From contig NZ_JAHSQD010000020.1 in the NCBI RefSeq assembly GCF_020103755.1, positions 1 through 38,662 of the forward strand: 38,662 bases of DNA, written 5' to 3'. Shown in pieces: positions 9,732 to 17,253 of this stretch (within the stretch, counting starts at the first letter, position 1; the number at the start of each line of letters is the position of its first letter). The notes beneath the pieces were generated by a model. The model was not told where the DNA came from, did no database searches, and worked only from the letters and a program-made list of their open reading frames with translations. This DNA is from Streptomyces sp. LS1784 (GTDB taxonomy: Bacteria; Actinomycetota; Actinomycetes; Streptomycetales; Streptomycetaceae). The position numbers and the translations under genes are program-made.

Positions 9732-9760
9732 ACTATGGCACGACATCGAACAGATTTCAA
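9732..9760 (-). promoter_or_regulatory. Promoter-like pair for the aldo/keto reductase, -35 inside element B
   Basis: On the minus strand TTGAAA (9755-9760) and CATAGT (9732-9737) are 17 bases apart. The predicted start is about 50 nt before the GTG at 9674. The -35 box falls within the palindrome ACAGATTT-ca-AAATCTGT, so a protein bound there would block transcription. The match is by consensus only. Confidence 0.4.
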
Positions 9761-9767
9761 AATCTGT
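9750..9767. repeat. Palindrome element B (core only)
   Basis: ACAGATTT-CA-AAATCTGT has 8-bp perfect arms and the same core as elements A and C. The left arm can also pair with TGAAATCTGT at 9793-9802, giving an alternative, larger stem-loop. The outer arms seen in elements A and C are missing here. Confidence 0.7.
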
Positions 9768-10024
9768 CCGCTGTCGTCTGTTATCTGAAAGTTGAAATCT
9801 GTCGATTGTCATTTGTTTGGATTGGCGGCTCGGGGTCAGCCGACCCCGAAGGCGCCCGACCGGTCGCAGTGCGGCTGTCCGGCTGCGCTCGCACGCACTC
9901 GACGGTGTGGCGGCAGACGCCCGCGTCGAAGGTGACCGCGATGCCCGCGCCCTGGTGCGTCCGCCCGCCGCCGTCCTTGCCCTCGCTCCGGTCCTTCTCG
10001 TTGTCCGGGCCCGGCCCCGGTCCG

Positions 10025-10939
10025 TCATCGAGCGACCGGGGCCGCCCCGCCCGTCGATTCGGCCGAGGTGGTCTTCGTACCCCTCGTGCTCGTGGCCCCG
10101 GTCGTGTCCCGGTCCCTCGCCTTCGCCGCCGTTGCCGCGTCGGCCGCCTTCGCCGCGTCCGCCGGCTCGACGACCGGGCTCCCGGCCGACCCCCAGACCT
10201 CACGTCCGCCCGGCGACCGCAGCAGGTAGGCGCGGGCGGGCGGCACATTGCGCCACGCCGTGCGCTCGCCGAGGCCGTACGCCGCCTCGAACCGTCGCAG
10301 CAGCCGCACCACCGCCCGGTGGCGGGCGCCCCGGCGGGGGCCCGAGGTGAGGGTGCGCGCCGTCGTCGTGCCGAGGTACCCGAAGTACGTCAGCTCCCCG
10401 CCGGGCGTCAGCAGTCGCAGGTAGAGGTCGAGGATGTCGCGCACCTGCGCGGGCTCGAAGTTGGTGAACGGCAGCCCGGACACGATCACGTCGTACCGCT
10501 CCGGGAACTCGTCCGTCCGGGCTCCTGCCGGCGTCGGCGGGTGGCATTCCGGAAGCTCCTCGACCCGGCAGGCCGACAGGCGCAGCCCGACACCGGGGCG
10601 GCGTGCGGCCAGTACCGGGTCCTCCCGCAGTCGGTCGGCGAACCGCGGGTTGGCCTCGACGACGTGCAACCGGTCGCCCGGGCGCAGCACTTGGGCCAGT
10701 CGACGCGTCACCACGCCGGTGCCGGCGCCGACCTCCAGCACCGAGATCGGACGGTTCGGGCGGCTGGTGACCGGCACCACTAGCGCGTTCACCAGCTCCG
10801 GGCCGCTCGGGGCCAGCGCGCCGGTGTCGTGGAAGGTGCGTAGCGCCTCGGCGAGGAACAGCAGGTGGTCCCCGCCGGTGGGCGAACTGTACCGGGGGGA
10901 AAGGGATTCGGGACGGTGGTGGAGCCGCTCGTTGGTCAT
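10025..10939 (-). CDS. Class I SAM-dependent methyltransferase (phospholipid N-methyltransferase-like)
   Basis: 304-residue protein with a Rossmann-type SAM site: motif I VLEVGAGTGVVTRRL near residue 70, acidic motif II LHVVEANPRF and post-motif IV SGLPFTNF. The SGLPF element with the long N-terminal helix resembles PmtA-type phosphatidylethanolamine N-methyltransferases and, more distantly, rRNA adenine dimethylases. The true substrate is open. The last 50 residues or so are Ala/Thr/Lys-rich low complexity (AAKAADAATAAKARDR...). No ribosome site precedes the ATG, but a TAGCGT box ends 7 nt before it, so the mRNA is probably leaderless. Confidence 0.75.
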   Translation of the reverse strand: MTNERLHHRPESLSPRYSSPTGGDHLLFLAEALRTFHDTGALAPSGPELVNALVVPVTSRPNRPISVLEVGAGTGVVTRRLAQVLRPGDRLHVVEANPRFADRLREDPVLAARRPGVGLRLSACRVEELPECHPPTPAGARTDEFPERYDVIVSGLPFTNFEPAQVRDILDLYLRLLTPGGELTYFGYLGTTTARTLTSGPRRGARHRAVVRLLRRFEAAYGLGERTAWRNVPPARAYLLRSPGGREVWGSAGSPVVEPADAAKAADAATAAKARDRDTTGATSTRGTKTTSAESTGGAAPVAR

Positions 10940-10946
10940 GCCGTCG

Positions 10947-10952
10947 ACGCTA
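10947..10952 (-). promoter_or_regulatory. -10 box for a leaderless methyltransferase mRNA
   Basis: TAGCGT on the minus strand is followed by 7 bases (CGACGGC) and then the ATG at 10939. This spacing places the transcription start at or next to the start codon. No convincing -35 box is seen (TTCGCG 16 bases upstream is weak). Confidence 0.45.
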
Positions 10953-11161
10953 GGCAGGGCGGAGGAGTCGCGAATCGGCCGGTCAGCGGCGCCGACCCCC
11001 GACGAAAGTCGAGGGCGCGGTTACCCGGAAGACAGAGGCGTTGCGCGGCCGAGCGCCCCTAGCATCGAGCCCGACATGCCGAACACCAGGCGTGCCGAAC
11101 ACCGGACGTACGGAAGGCCCTCGGAACGGGGGAAGAGGAACGGGAAAGGAGGAGGGGCGTC

Positions 11162-12580
11162 ATGCGTAGAAGTGTGCTCGGCTGGTACGGGCCGGACCAC
11201 CGGGCCGGGACCGACACGTTGCTGCTGCTCGGTCTGCTCGGTCTCACCACCGAGGAGGCCCTGGTCCAGTGGGCGCACTCCGACGGCCCGTTGCGCCTGC
11301 CCCGTACGGTCGTGGCCGCGCTCGCCTCGCTGTCGCTCGTCTTCGCCCGTCGCTACCCGGTGGCCTCGGCCGTGCTGCCGGTGCTCACCGGCGGGCTGTT
11401 CAACCGGGCCTTTCCCGGCCTGTTCAGCGTCTTCCACCTCGCCTACCTCGACCGGAGCGGCCCGGCGATGGCGGGTGGCGCGGTCATCGCGGTGGTCAGC
11501 GCGACGGGTGCGGATTCGCTGGTCGGCTGGGCCGGCACCACCGGGTCCCAACTCCTGGTCCAGGCCGCCACGCTGGCGGTCGGCCTGTGGCTGCACGGCA
11601 GACGGGTGCTGATCCGCACCCTGCACGAGCAGGTCGACGTGCTGCGCCGCGAGCGGGAGCTGCGCGCCGAACAGGCCCGGGCCGCCGAACGTGCCCGGAT
11701 CGCCCGGGAGATGCACGACGTGCTGGCCCATCGGCTCAGCCTCCTGGTGCTGCACGCCGGCGTGCTGCGCGACCAGGCCAGGGCCGGAACCGTCGCTGCC
11801 GACCCCGACCGGCTCACCCACCGTCTCGAACTGCTGCGAACCACCGCCGCCCGCTCGCTCGACGACCTGCGCGACGTCCTGGGCGCACTGCGGGCGGACC
11901 CACCGGCTCCGCCCGCCACGGGAGGCGAGCCGTCCGTTCCGGCCGAGGCCGGGCGCGTCCCGGCGCCCGCCCTGCGCGACCTGACCGAACTCGTCGGCGA
12001 GGCGAACCAGGCCGGTCAGCGGGTCGAACTCGCCCTCTCCGGAGACCCGGAGACCGTCCCGACCACCCACCGGCTGGCCGTGCACCGGCTGGTCCAGGAG
12101 GCACTGACCAACGCCCGCAAGTACGCGCACGCCGCGCCCGTCACCGTCCGGGTCGGCTACGGGGCGCCGGCGACGACGGTCGACGTCCGCAACGGCCCGG
12201 GCGAGGCGCCGCCGGACGGGCCGGGTACTGGCGGCGGGTACGGGCTGGTGGGGCTGGCCGAACGGGTCGGAGCCCTCGGCGGCCACCTCGACGCCGGACC
12301 GGACGGCAGCGGCGGCTTCCGGCTCGCCGCCCGGTTACCCGCGCCGGACCGCCGGCCGCAGGCGGTGCCCGACCCGGCTCCCGCCCGTGGCGACGGTCCG
12401 GCTGTGCATCCGGGGCGGGCGCTGCCGTGGCCGGATCAGGGGAAACGAGGGGCACGGCAGTCGCAGGAAGGGGGGCAAGAGGCGCAAGGGGTGCAACAGC
12501 CGGCGCCACCGAAGCAACCGAAGCAGGAGACGGAGCAGGAACCGAAGCAGGAACCGACGCAGCCGAAGGACGCCGCATGA
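11162..12580 (+). CDS. Two-component sensor histidine kinase (HisKA_3 type)
   Basis: 472-residue membrane kinase. Several N-terminal hydrophobic helices (about residues 18-140) are followed by the dimerisation and phosphoacceptor helix ERARIAREMHDVLAHRLS with His185. An HATPase_c domain follows: N-box HRLVQEALTNARKYA, then GGYGLVGLAERVGALGG. It phosphorylates the regulator encoded next, with which it shares an ATGA overlap. The C-terminal 60 residues or so are a hydrophilic Gln/Lys/Glu/Pro tail with PKQ/EPKQE repeats, which is not part of the family. A TAGCAT box at 11060-11065 may be the promoter. The signal is unknown. Confidence 0.9.
   Translation: MRRSVLGWYGPDHRAGTDTLLLLGLLGLTTEEALVQWAHSDGPLRLPRTVVAALASLSLVFARRYPVASAVLPVLTGGLFNRAFPGLFSVFHLAYLDRSGPAMAGGAVIAVVSATGADSLVGWAGTTGSQLLVQAATLAVGLWLHGRRVLIRTLHEQVDVLRRERELRAEQARAAERARIAREMHDVLAHRLSLLVLHAGVLRDQARAGTVAADPDRLTHRLELLRTTAARSLDDLRDVLGALRADPPAPPATGGEPSVPAEAGRVPAPALRDLTELVGEANQAGQRVELALSGDPETVPTTHRLAVHRLVQEALTNARKYAHAAPVTVRVGYGAPATTVDVRNGPGEAPPDGPGTGGGYGLVGLAERVGALGGHLDAGPDGSGGFRLAARLPAPDRRPQAVPDPAPARGDGPAVHPGRALPWPDQGKRGARQSQEGGQEAQGVQQPAPPKQPKQETEQEPKQEPTQPKDAA
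12467..12577 (+). repeat. Low-complexity repeat tail of the sensor kinase
   Basis: The 3' end of the kinase gene consists of imperfect short repeats of CGAAGCAGGA/CCGAAGCAGG type. They encode a Gln/Pro/Lys/Glu tail with repeated PKQ and QEP units. It looks like replication-slippage expansion inside the reading frame. Confidence 0.6.
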
Positions 12581-13236
12581 TCCGAACAATGGTGGTCGAC
12601 GACGATGCGCTGGTGCGCCTCGGCCTGGTCGATCTCCTGACCCAGGACCCGGCACTCACCGTGGTCGCCGAGGCCGCCGACGGGCTGCAGGCCGTCGAAC
12701 TCGCGGGCAGCCGGCGGATCGACGTCGTGCTGATGGACATCCGGATGCCCCGGCTCGACGGGATCGCCGCCACCCGGCGGCTGCGTGAACTCCCCGACGG
12801 CCCGCGGGTCATCGCCCTCACGACCTTCGACCTGGACGAGTACGTGTACCAAGCGCTCGCGGCCGGGGCGGACGGCTTTCTGCTGAAAGACACCCCGCCC
12901 GCGGAGATCGCACGGGCCGTCCACGTCGTCGCGGGCGGTCAGGGGATGCTGCACCCGGCGGCCGCGCGGCGGCTGATCGACCGCTACCACCGGGTCGGGG
13001 CGCCCCGGTCGGTGGCCGCCCGCAACCGGGTCGCCGGGCTCACCCCGCGGGAGACCGACGTGCTGCGCGAACTCGCCGACGGGCTCTCCAATGCCGAGAT
13101 CGCGGGCGTGCTCGGGATGCGCGAGAGCACCGTCAAGGCGCACGTCAGCCGGATCCTGACCGGGCTCGCGGTCGGCAACCGGGTCCAGGCGGCGCTGCTC
13201 GCACGGGATGCCGGGCTGGTGGGCGACGGTGCCTGA
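12577..13236 (+). CDS. NarL/FixJ-type response regulator
   Basis: 219-residue DNA-binding regulator. The receiver domain has the acidic pocket Asp8-Asp10, phosphoacceptor Asp54 (VVLMDIRMP), Thr in ALTTFD and Lys104 (LLKDTPP). The C-terminal LuxR-type helix-turn-helix is GLTPRETDVLRELADGLSNAEIAGVLGM followed by STVKAHVSRIL. The ATG overlaps the kinase stop in ATGA, so the two proteins are made in a coupled way. No obvious target gene lies downstream; the nearest is the M20 peptidase unit 640 bp away. Confidence 0.92.
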   Translation: MIRTMVVDDDALVRLGLVDLLTQDPALTVVAEAADGLQAVELAGSRRIDVVLMDIRMPRLDGIAATRRLRELPDGPRVIALTTFDLDEYVYQALAAGADGFLLKDTPPAEIARAVHVVAGGQGMLHPAAARRLIDRYHRVGAPRSVAARNRVAGLTPRETDVLRELADGLSNAEIAGVLGMRESTVKAHVSRILTGLAVGNRVQAALLARDAGLVGDGA

Positions 13237-13258
13237 GGACGGACGGCTGAGGCCGGCT

Positions 13259-13275
13259 GTGCCCGGACCGGGCAC
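13259..13275 (+). terminator. Terminator-like hairpin after the response regulator
   Basis: GTGCCCGG-A-CCGGGCAC has perfect 8-bp arms, 23 bases after the regulator stop. There is no U-tract, as is common in actinobacteria. The single-base loop would open somewhat in RNA. Confidence 0.45.
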
Positions 13276-13741
13276 GGGGGTTCCGACCGTCCGTGCCCGT
13301 CCGTGCCCGTCCGTGTCTGAGCGCCCTCCCGCTGTTCCCGGGTACCGCCCGGTCGTGCCCCGGGGGTCGCGGGCGAGGCACGTCGGGGCTCGGCGGGGCA
13401 CATCGGGGCACGGCATCGGCCGGTGTTCATACGGGTGTTCCCCGGACGTTCCCCCGGAGTCGGAGCGGGCGTCGGAGCGGGCTTCCCTGAGCCGCCGCGT
13501 GCCCCCGGTTCGTACCGCATGCTGAGCCGCTGTCACCCATCCGGCGTGGAAATGCCGTGCCTTGGCCGTTTGCGCTGCCGAACTCGGGCGGCGGGTCCAT
13601 GGTGGAGATGGGCGCGATCCGGCGACCGCGCCCGCGCGCCGATCCAGGCCCGCGCGCCGAGCGCCCGCGCCGATCGTGGACGGGCGGCCTCCGAAGCGGG
13701 GCCCGGTACCGGCACGCTGGGAGCAGGGCCACCTCGCAGGA

Positions 13742-13763
13742 AACCGAACGGTTCTTCTAGGCT
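13742..13763 (+). promoter_or_regulatory. Promoter-like -10 with inverted repeat sharing the paa operator core
   Basis: TAGGCT at 13758-13763 is a good -10 box. Just upstream, AACCG-AA-CGGTT (13742-13753) is an exact inverted repeat. Its inner 10-mer ACCGAACGGT is identical to the centre of the operator-like site in front of paaA (15819-15828). The -35 region is weak. This may drive the small ORF and M20 peptidase, and the same TetR-type regulator may act at both sites. Confidence 0.35.
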
Positions 13764-13874
13764 CACATCTCGGCTTCCCTGCGGCGGTCCGGCCACTGCG
13801 CCCGCCACCAGGAGGCCGCCGTCCACGGGGCTCCGGGCGGACCGGGGCCACCGGATCGAGCGAGGAGGACGCAC

Positions 13875-14048
13875 ATGCCAAGCACGCCGCCCAACCGTTC
13901 CACCGTACTTGGGCCAGACGGGCCGATTCGGTGGGCCGCTCATCATCCCGGCCGACCGGCGCGGTCCGGCCGGGCCTGGTACCCGGGCGGGAGTGGTCGG
14001 CCGGTACGGCCGCTGAATACCGGCGGCGGCCGCGGAGGCGAGCGTTGA
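13875..14048 (+). CDS. Possible small ORF coupled to the M20 peptidase
   Basis: 57 codons beginning MPSTPPNRSTVLGPDG, Pro/Gly/Arg-rich, with no recognised domain. A strong GAGGAGG ribosome site lies just upstream of the ATG at 13875. Its TGA overlaps the TTG start of the peptidase gene (TTGA), the arrangement used for translational coupling. Against it, only about 70% of third positions are G or C, lower than the neighbouring genes, and the sequence is low in complexity. It may be a leader peptide or a chance frame. Confidence 0.35.
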   Translation: MPSTPPNRSTVLGPDGPIRWAAHHPGRPARSGRAWYPGGSGRPVRPLNTGGGRGGER

Positions 14049-15634
14049 GTCCCCAGATCGTCGGGTCGCCGGGCGTGCCGGGCGCCGCAGCGGACTCCGA
14101 CGGGACCCCGGTCATCGTCCCGGCCGCCACCGACAACGAGGTCCTCGCCGCAGCCGCCACGACCACCGCAGCCGCCGCTGCCGGCACGGCAACTACCGCT
14201 GCGGCTCCGGCAACTATGGTTCCGTCTGCCTCCGTTCAGGCCGCTGCAGCTGCGTCAGGTGCCGCGAAGACCGCGGTGTCCAGGACGGCCGTCGCGAAGA
14301 CCGCAGCCGCCAAGTCCGCTCTCACGAAGTCCGTCCTCACCAAAACCGTCGTCGCGAAGACGGCGGTGGCGAAGCCCGCTTCCGCGAAGCCCGCGGCAGG
14401 ATCGGCCGCCACCGCCATCCCTGGGACCGCCACCATCCCTGGGAGCGCCGCCGTCACCACGGCGCTGCCGGGTGTGCCGCAGGCGCTCAGCACCCGTGCC
14501 CGGACCCTTGCCGGCGCCGTCCGGCGCCGCTGCGCCGACCTGGCACGGATCGAGTCACCCAGCGGAGATGCCCCCCGGCTCGACGCCCTCGCCGAGGAGT
14601 TGGCCGCCGGTTTCCGGGCCACCGGTGCCACAGCGCGGCGCGAACCCGCACCGGCCGGTGACCACCTCGTGCTGGAGTGGGAGGGCCGGGACGAGTCCCT
14701 GCCGCACCTGCTGATCGTCGGGCACCACGACACCGTCTGGCCGGTCGGTACCCTCGCAGACTGGCCGGTGACCGAGGAGGACGGCCGGCTCACCGGTCCC
14801 GGCGTGGTCGACATGAAGGGCGGACTCGCCATCCTGGAGGGCGCGTTGGCGCTGCTTGCGGACCTGGGCGAGCGCCCGCACCGGACCGTCCGCGTGGTCG
14901 TGGTCTCCGATGAGGAAGTGGGCAGCCCGGACGGGCGGCGCCTGGTCGAGCGCCAGCTACGTGGGGCCGCAGCGGTACTGGGGCTCGAACCGCCACACCC
15001 TGACGGTCGGTTGAAGACCGCGCGGCGCGGCAGCACCCGGGTGCGGCTCACCGTGACCGGCCGCGAGGCGCACGCGGGCAACGACGCCCACGACGGGGTG
15101 TCCGCGGTCGACGAGCTGGTGGACCAGCTCGTGCTGGTGCGCGACCTCGCCGGCCAGCCCGGTACCGAGCTCAACGCCGGTCGGATCAGTGGTGGTTCGC
15201 GTGCCAACGTGATCGCCGGCCGGGCCGAGGCCGAGCTGGGGCTGCGCTTCTCCACCGCCGAGGCGCAGCGCCGTACGCTTGACAACCTCGCCCGGCTCAC
15301 CGCGCTGCGTCCGGGGGCCCGCGTCCGTACGGAGGTGCTCTCCAGCCGTCCTGCCTGGCCGGAGCGGACCGGCAACCCGCTGCTGCGGCACGTGCGTTCG
15401 CTGGCCGCGGCGCTCGGGCAACAGCTGGACGGGGCCCCGGCGGGCGGGGCGGGGGACACCAACCTGCCGGGCTCGCGCGGGCTGCCGACCCTGGACGGTT
15501 TCGGTGCGGTGGGTGCCGGGGCCCATGCGCGGCACGAGTACATCCGGCTCGACCAGATCGCCCCCCGGATCGCCCTGCTGGCGGCGCTGCTCGCCGTGCC
15601 GCTGCCGCGACTGCGCGACCGCGCGGAGGGCTGA
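14045..15634 (+). CDS. M20-family metallopeptidase (carboxypeptidase G2-like) with a repeat N-terminus
   Basis: 529 residues from the TTG at 14045, which has GGAGG 5 bases upstream. The C-terminal 370 residues or so form an M20 zinc peptidase: His227 and Asp229 (GHHDTV), bridging Asp256 (VVDMKGG), catalytic Glu290 with Glu291 (SDEEVGS), His343 of the dimerisation domain (GREAHAGN) and His497 near the C-terminus (ARHEYI). Relatives cleave C-terminal amino acids such as glutamate from small conjugates. The first 150 residues are not family sequence: they are Ala/Thr-rich and include nine K/R-led pentapeptides (residues 75-117). No signal peptide is evident. Later starts (ATG 14216) would shorten only the low-complexity part. 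Confidence 0.82.
   Translation: MSPQIVGSPGVPGAAADSDGTPVIVPAATDNEVLAAAATTTAAAAAGTATTAAAPATMVPSASVQAAAAASGAAKTAVSRTAVAKTAAAKSALTKSVLTKTVVAKTAVAKPASAKPAAGSAATAIPGTATIPGSAAVTTALPGVPQALSTRARTLAGAVRRRCADLARIESPSGDAPRLDALAEELAAGFRATGATARREPAPAGDHLVLEWEGRDESLPHLLIVGHHDTVWPVGTLADWPVTEEDGRLTGPGVVDMKGGLAILEGALALLADLGERPHRTVRVVVVSDEEVGSPDGRRLVERQLRGAAAVLGLEPPHPDGRLKTARRGSTRVRLTVTGREAHAGNDAHDGVSAVDELVDQLVLVRDLAGQPGTELNAGRISGGSRANVIAGRAEAELGLRFSTAEAQRRTLDNLARLTALRPGARVRTEVLSSRPAWPERTGNPLLRHVRSLAAALGQQLDGAPAGGAGDTNLPGSRGLPTLDGFGAVGAGAHARHEYIRLDQIAPRIALLAALLAVPLPRLRDRAEG
14267..14395 (+). repeat. Pentapeptide repeat block in the M20 peptidase
   Basis: Residues 75-117 read as nine units with strict 5-residue period: KTAVS, RTAVA, KTAAA, KSALT, KSVLT, KTVVA, KTAVA, KPASA, KPA. 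The basic, Ala-rich pattern resembles the tails of histone H1-like nucleoid proteins. The DNA units are degenerate, so the periodicity is kept at the protein level more than at the base level. Confidence 0.85.
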
Positions 15635-15727
15635 TCCCGCGGTGAGTCGCTGACGGCCGACAGCCGGCAGCCGGCAGCAAGTGGCAGCAGCAGTCGGCGG
15701 GAGGCGACAGCGAACAGAGAGCAGCCG

Positions 15728-15773
15728 ACAGATAACAGCTGACAGATTCTGAAATCTGTCAGCTGTTATCTGT
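15728..15773. repeat. Palindrome element C, terminator-like
   Basis: Two perfect 21-bp arms (ACAGATAACAGCTGACAGATT and its complement) flank the loop CTGA. It lies 94 nt after the peptidase stop and just before the paa promoter. The inner part, CAGCTGACAGATT, is shared with element A, while the outer part differs (ATAACAG instead of GCGAACAG). It probably ends the peptidase transcript and isolates paaA. Confidence 0.85.
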
Positions 15774-15781
15774 TCCGCACC

Positions 15782-15811
15782 TTGCCATCCCTCCGTCCCG
15801 CTGCGCAGAAT
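15782..15811 (+). promoter_or_regulatory. paaAp: Promoter of the paa operon
   Basis: TTGCCA (15782-15787) and CAGAAT (15806-15811) are separated by 18 bases, a good fit to the actinomycete vegetative consensus. The predicted start near 15818 lies inside the operator-like palindrome, giving a leader of about 65 nt before paaA. Confidence 0.5.
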
Positions 15812-15814
15812 GGT

Positions 15815-15832
15815 ACCGACCGAACGGTCAGT
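15815..15832. promoter_or_regulatory. TetR/PaaR-like operator at the paa promoter
   Basis: ACCGACCG-AA-CGGTCAGT is an inverted repeat with one mismatch in 8-bp arms and a perfect inner GACCG-AA-CGGTC. TetR-type phenylacetate repressors of actinobacteria are known to bind ACCGxCCGxxCGGT-like sites, so repression relieved by phenylacetyl-CoA is a reasonable inference. No paaR gene is in the window. Confidence 0.5.
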
Positions 15833-15882
15833 CGGTTGGTTGGCGTCGAGGCGACCGACCGGGCAGGAGACGAGAGGGGACC

Positions 15883-16926
15883 GTGGTGACAGCAGAGGTG
15901 GCCGAGGCGGTCCCCGCGCAGACGCCGGAGGAGCGGTTCGAGGCGGTCGTCGCCGCCGAGCAGCGGATCGAGCCCAGGGACTGGATGCCCGACGCCTACC
16001 GGGCCACCCTGATCCGCCAGATCGCCCAGCACGCCCACTCCGAGATCATCGGCATGCAGCCCGAGGGCAACTGGCTGACCCGGGCCCCGTCCCTGCGCCG
16101 CAAGGCCATCCTGCTCGCCAAGGCCCAGGACGAGGCCGGCCACGGCCTCTACCTCTACGCCGCCGCCGAGACCCTCGGCGTCGACCGTGCCGAGCTCACC
16201 GAGAAGCTGATCTCCGGCCGGCAGAAGTACTCCTCGATCTTCAACTACCCGACCCTCACCTTCGCCGACGTCGGCGTGATCGGCTGGCTGGTCGACGGCG
16301 CCGCGATCTGCAACCAGGTCCCGCTCTGCCGGTGCAGCTACGGCCCGTACGCCCGCGCGATGGTGCGGATCTGCAAGGAGGAGTCCTTCCACCAGCGCCA
16401 GGGCTACGAGCTCCTGATGACGCTGATGCGCGGCACCGAGGCGCAGCGCCGGATGGTCCAGGACGCGGTGGACCGCTGGTGGTGGCCGTCGTTGATGATG
16501 TTCGGCCCCTCGGACGCAGACTCGCCGAACACCGCCCGCTCGATGGCCTGGCGGATCAAGCGGCACAGCAACGACGAGCTGCGCCGGCGCTTCGTCGACA
16601 TGACCGTCCCGCAGGCCGAGCACCTGGGCGTCACCCTCCCGGACCCCGAGCTGCGCTGGAACGAGGAGCGCGGCGGCTGGGACTTCGGCGAGCCGGACTG
16701 GTCCGAGCTGACCAGGGTCATCCACGGCCAGGGCCCCTGCAACGCCCAGCGGATCGAACGCCGCCGCGCCGCCCACGAGGACGGTGCCTGGGTGCGCGAG
16801 GCGGCCGTCGCCTACGCGGCCAAGCGCGCCGCCGAGGCCGCCACAGCCACCGAAGCGACCGAAGGCATCGAAGCCACCGAAGGCACCGAAGCCGTCGAAG
16901 CCACCGAACAGGAGAACGGAAAGTGA
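15883..16926 (+). CDS. paaA: Phenylacetyl-CoA 1,2-epoxidase subunit PaaA (catalytic diiron)
   Basis: 347-residue catalytic subunit of the multicomponent monooxygenase that epoxidises the ring of phenylacetyl-CoA. The diiron four-helix bundle is clear from the motifs [18 protein letters not shown] and [15 protein letters not shown], plus the family blocks [28 protein letters not shown] and [10 protein letters not shown]. The start is one of two adjacent GTGs (15883 or 15886) after GAGGGGA; 15886 has the better spacing. The last 30 residues or so are an extra acidic tail of [12 protein letters not shown] repeats. First gene of paaABCDE; it overlaps paaB in GTGA. Confidence 0.95.
   Translation: MVTAEVAEAVPAQTPEERFEAVVAAEQRIEPRDWMPDAYRATLIRQIAQHAHSEIIGMQPEGNWLTRAPSLRRKAILLAKAQDEAGHGLYLYAAAETLGVDRAELTEKLISGRQKYSSIFNYPTLTFADVGVIGWLVDGAAICNQVPLCRCSYGPYARAMVRICKEESFHQRQGYELLMTLMRGTEAQRRMVQDAVDRWWWPSLMMFGPSDADSPNTARSMAWRIKRHSNDELRRRFVDMTVPQAEHLGVTLPDPELRWNEERGGWDFGEPDWSELTRVIHGQGPCNAQRIERRRAAHEDGAWVREAAVAYAAKRAAEAATATEATEGIEATEGTEAVEATEQENGK
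16843..16910 (+). repeat. Short repeats encoding the PaaA acidic tail
   Basis: Imperfect ACCGAAG/ATCGAAG units repeat every 6-12 bases and encode (T/I/V)EA(T)EG-type units at the C-terminus of PaaA, beyond the conserved domain. In-frame slippage expansion is the simplest explanation. Confidence 0.6.
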
Positions 16927-17240
16927 CCGACCCCCAGGTTGGCTCCCCGGCCGGGTCCAAGGCCGGCTGGCCGCTGTACGAGGTGTTCGTGCGCCCCCGG
17001 CGCGGGCTGAACCACGTCCACGTCGGCTCGTTGCACGCCGCCGACGACCGGATGGCCCTGCTCGCCGCCCGCGACCTGTACACCCGCCGCAACGAGGGCG
17101 TGAGCCTCTGGGTGGTCCGCTCCGACGCGATCACCGCCTCCACCCCGGAGGAGCGCGACCCGTTCTTCGAGCCCAGCGGCGACAAGGTCTACCGCCACCC
17201 GACCTTCTACGACATCCCCGAGGATGTCCCGCACATCTGA
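16923..17240 (+). CDS. paaB: Phenylacetyl-CoA epoxidase subunit PaaB
   Basis: 105-residue small subunit of the epoxidase. Family blocks are [49 protein letters not shown] and [19 protein letters not shown]. It bridges PaaA/PaaC heterodimers in the complex and has no catalytic residues. The GTG at 16923 overlaps the paaA stop (GTGA), with an AGGAG-type ribosome site inside the paaA end. The gene has normal length. Confidence 0.95.
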   Translation: MTDPQVGSPAGSKAGWPLYEVFVRPRRGLNHVHVGSLHAADDRMALLAARDLYTRRNEGVSLWVVRSDAITASTPEERDPFFEPSGDKVYRHPTFYDIPEDVPHI

Positions 17241-17253
17241 CGGGGGAGCCATC

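Larger units (their letters stand above)
9675..10024. other. Intergenic region with palindrome element B
   Basis: 350 bp between the aldo/keto reductase start and the methyltransferase stop (both minus strand). The part from 9740 to 9830 is noticeably AT-richer and holds element B plus an extra GAAATCTGTC half-site at 9794-9803. The rest (9830-10024) is GC-rich and shows no gene that I can support. Confidence 0.5.
13237..13874. other. Long intergenic region
   Basis: About 640 bp without a gene that I can support. It begins with a terminator-like hairpin (13259-13275) and contains three copies of a 10-bp tandem unit CCGTCCGTGC (13287-13316). Several frames are open on both strands, as expected at this GC content, but none combines a ribosome site with normal codon third-position bias. 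A promoter-like box and inverted repeat at 13742-13763 precede the small ORF and peptidase unit. Confidence 0.5.

Noticed and set aside
9675-10028. N-terminal extension of the aldo/keto reductase
   Set aside because: It would translate the AT-richer palindrome element B; the GTG at 9674 with GGAG fits the family start.
15660-15720. CRISPR-like or mobile-element signal in the CAGCCGGCAG repeats
   Set aside because: Repeats are short, irregular and without spacers; simple GC-rich slippage explains them.
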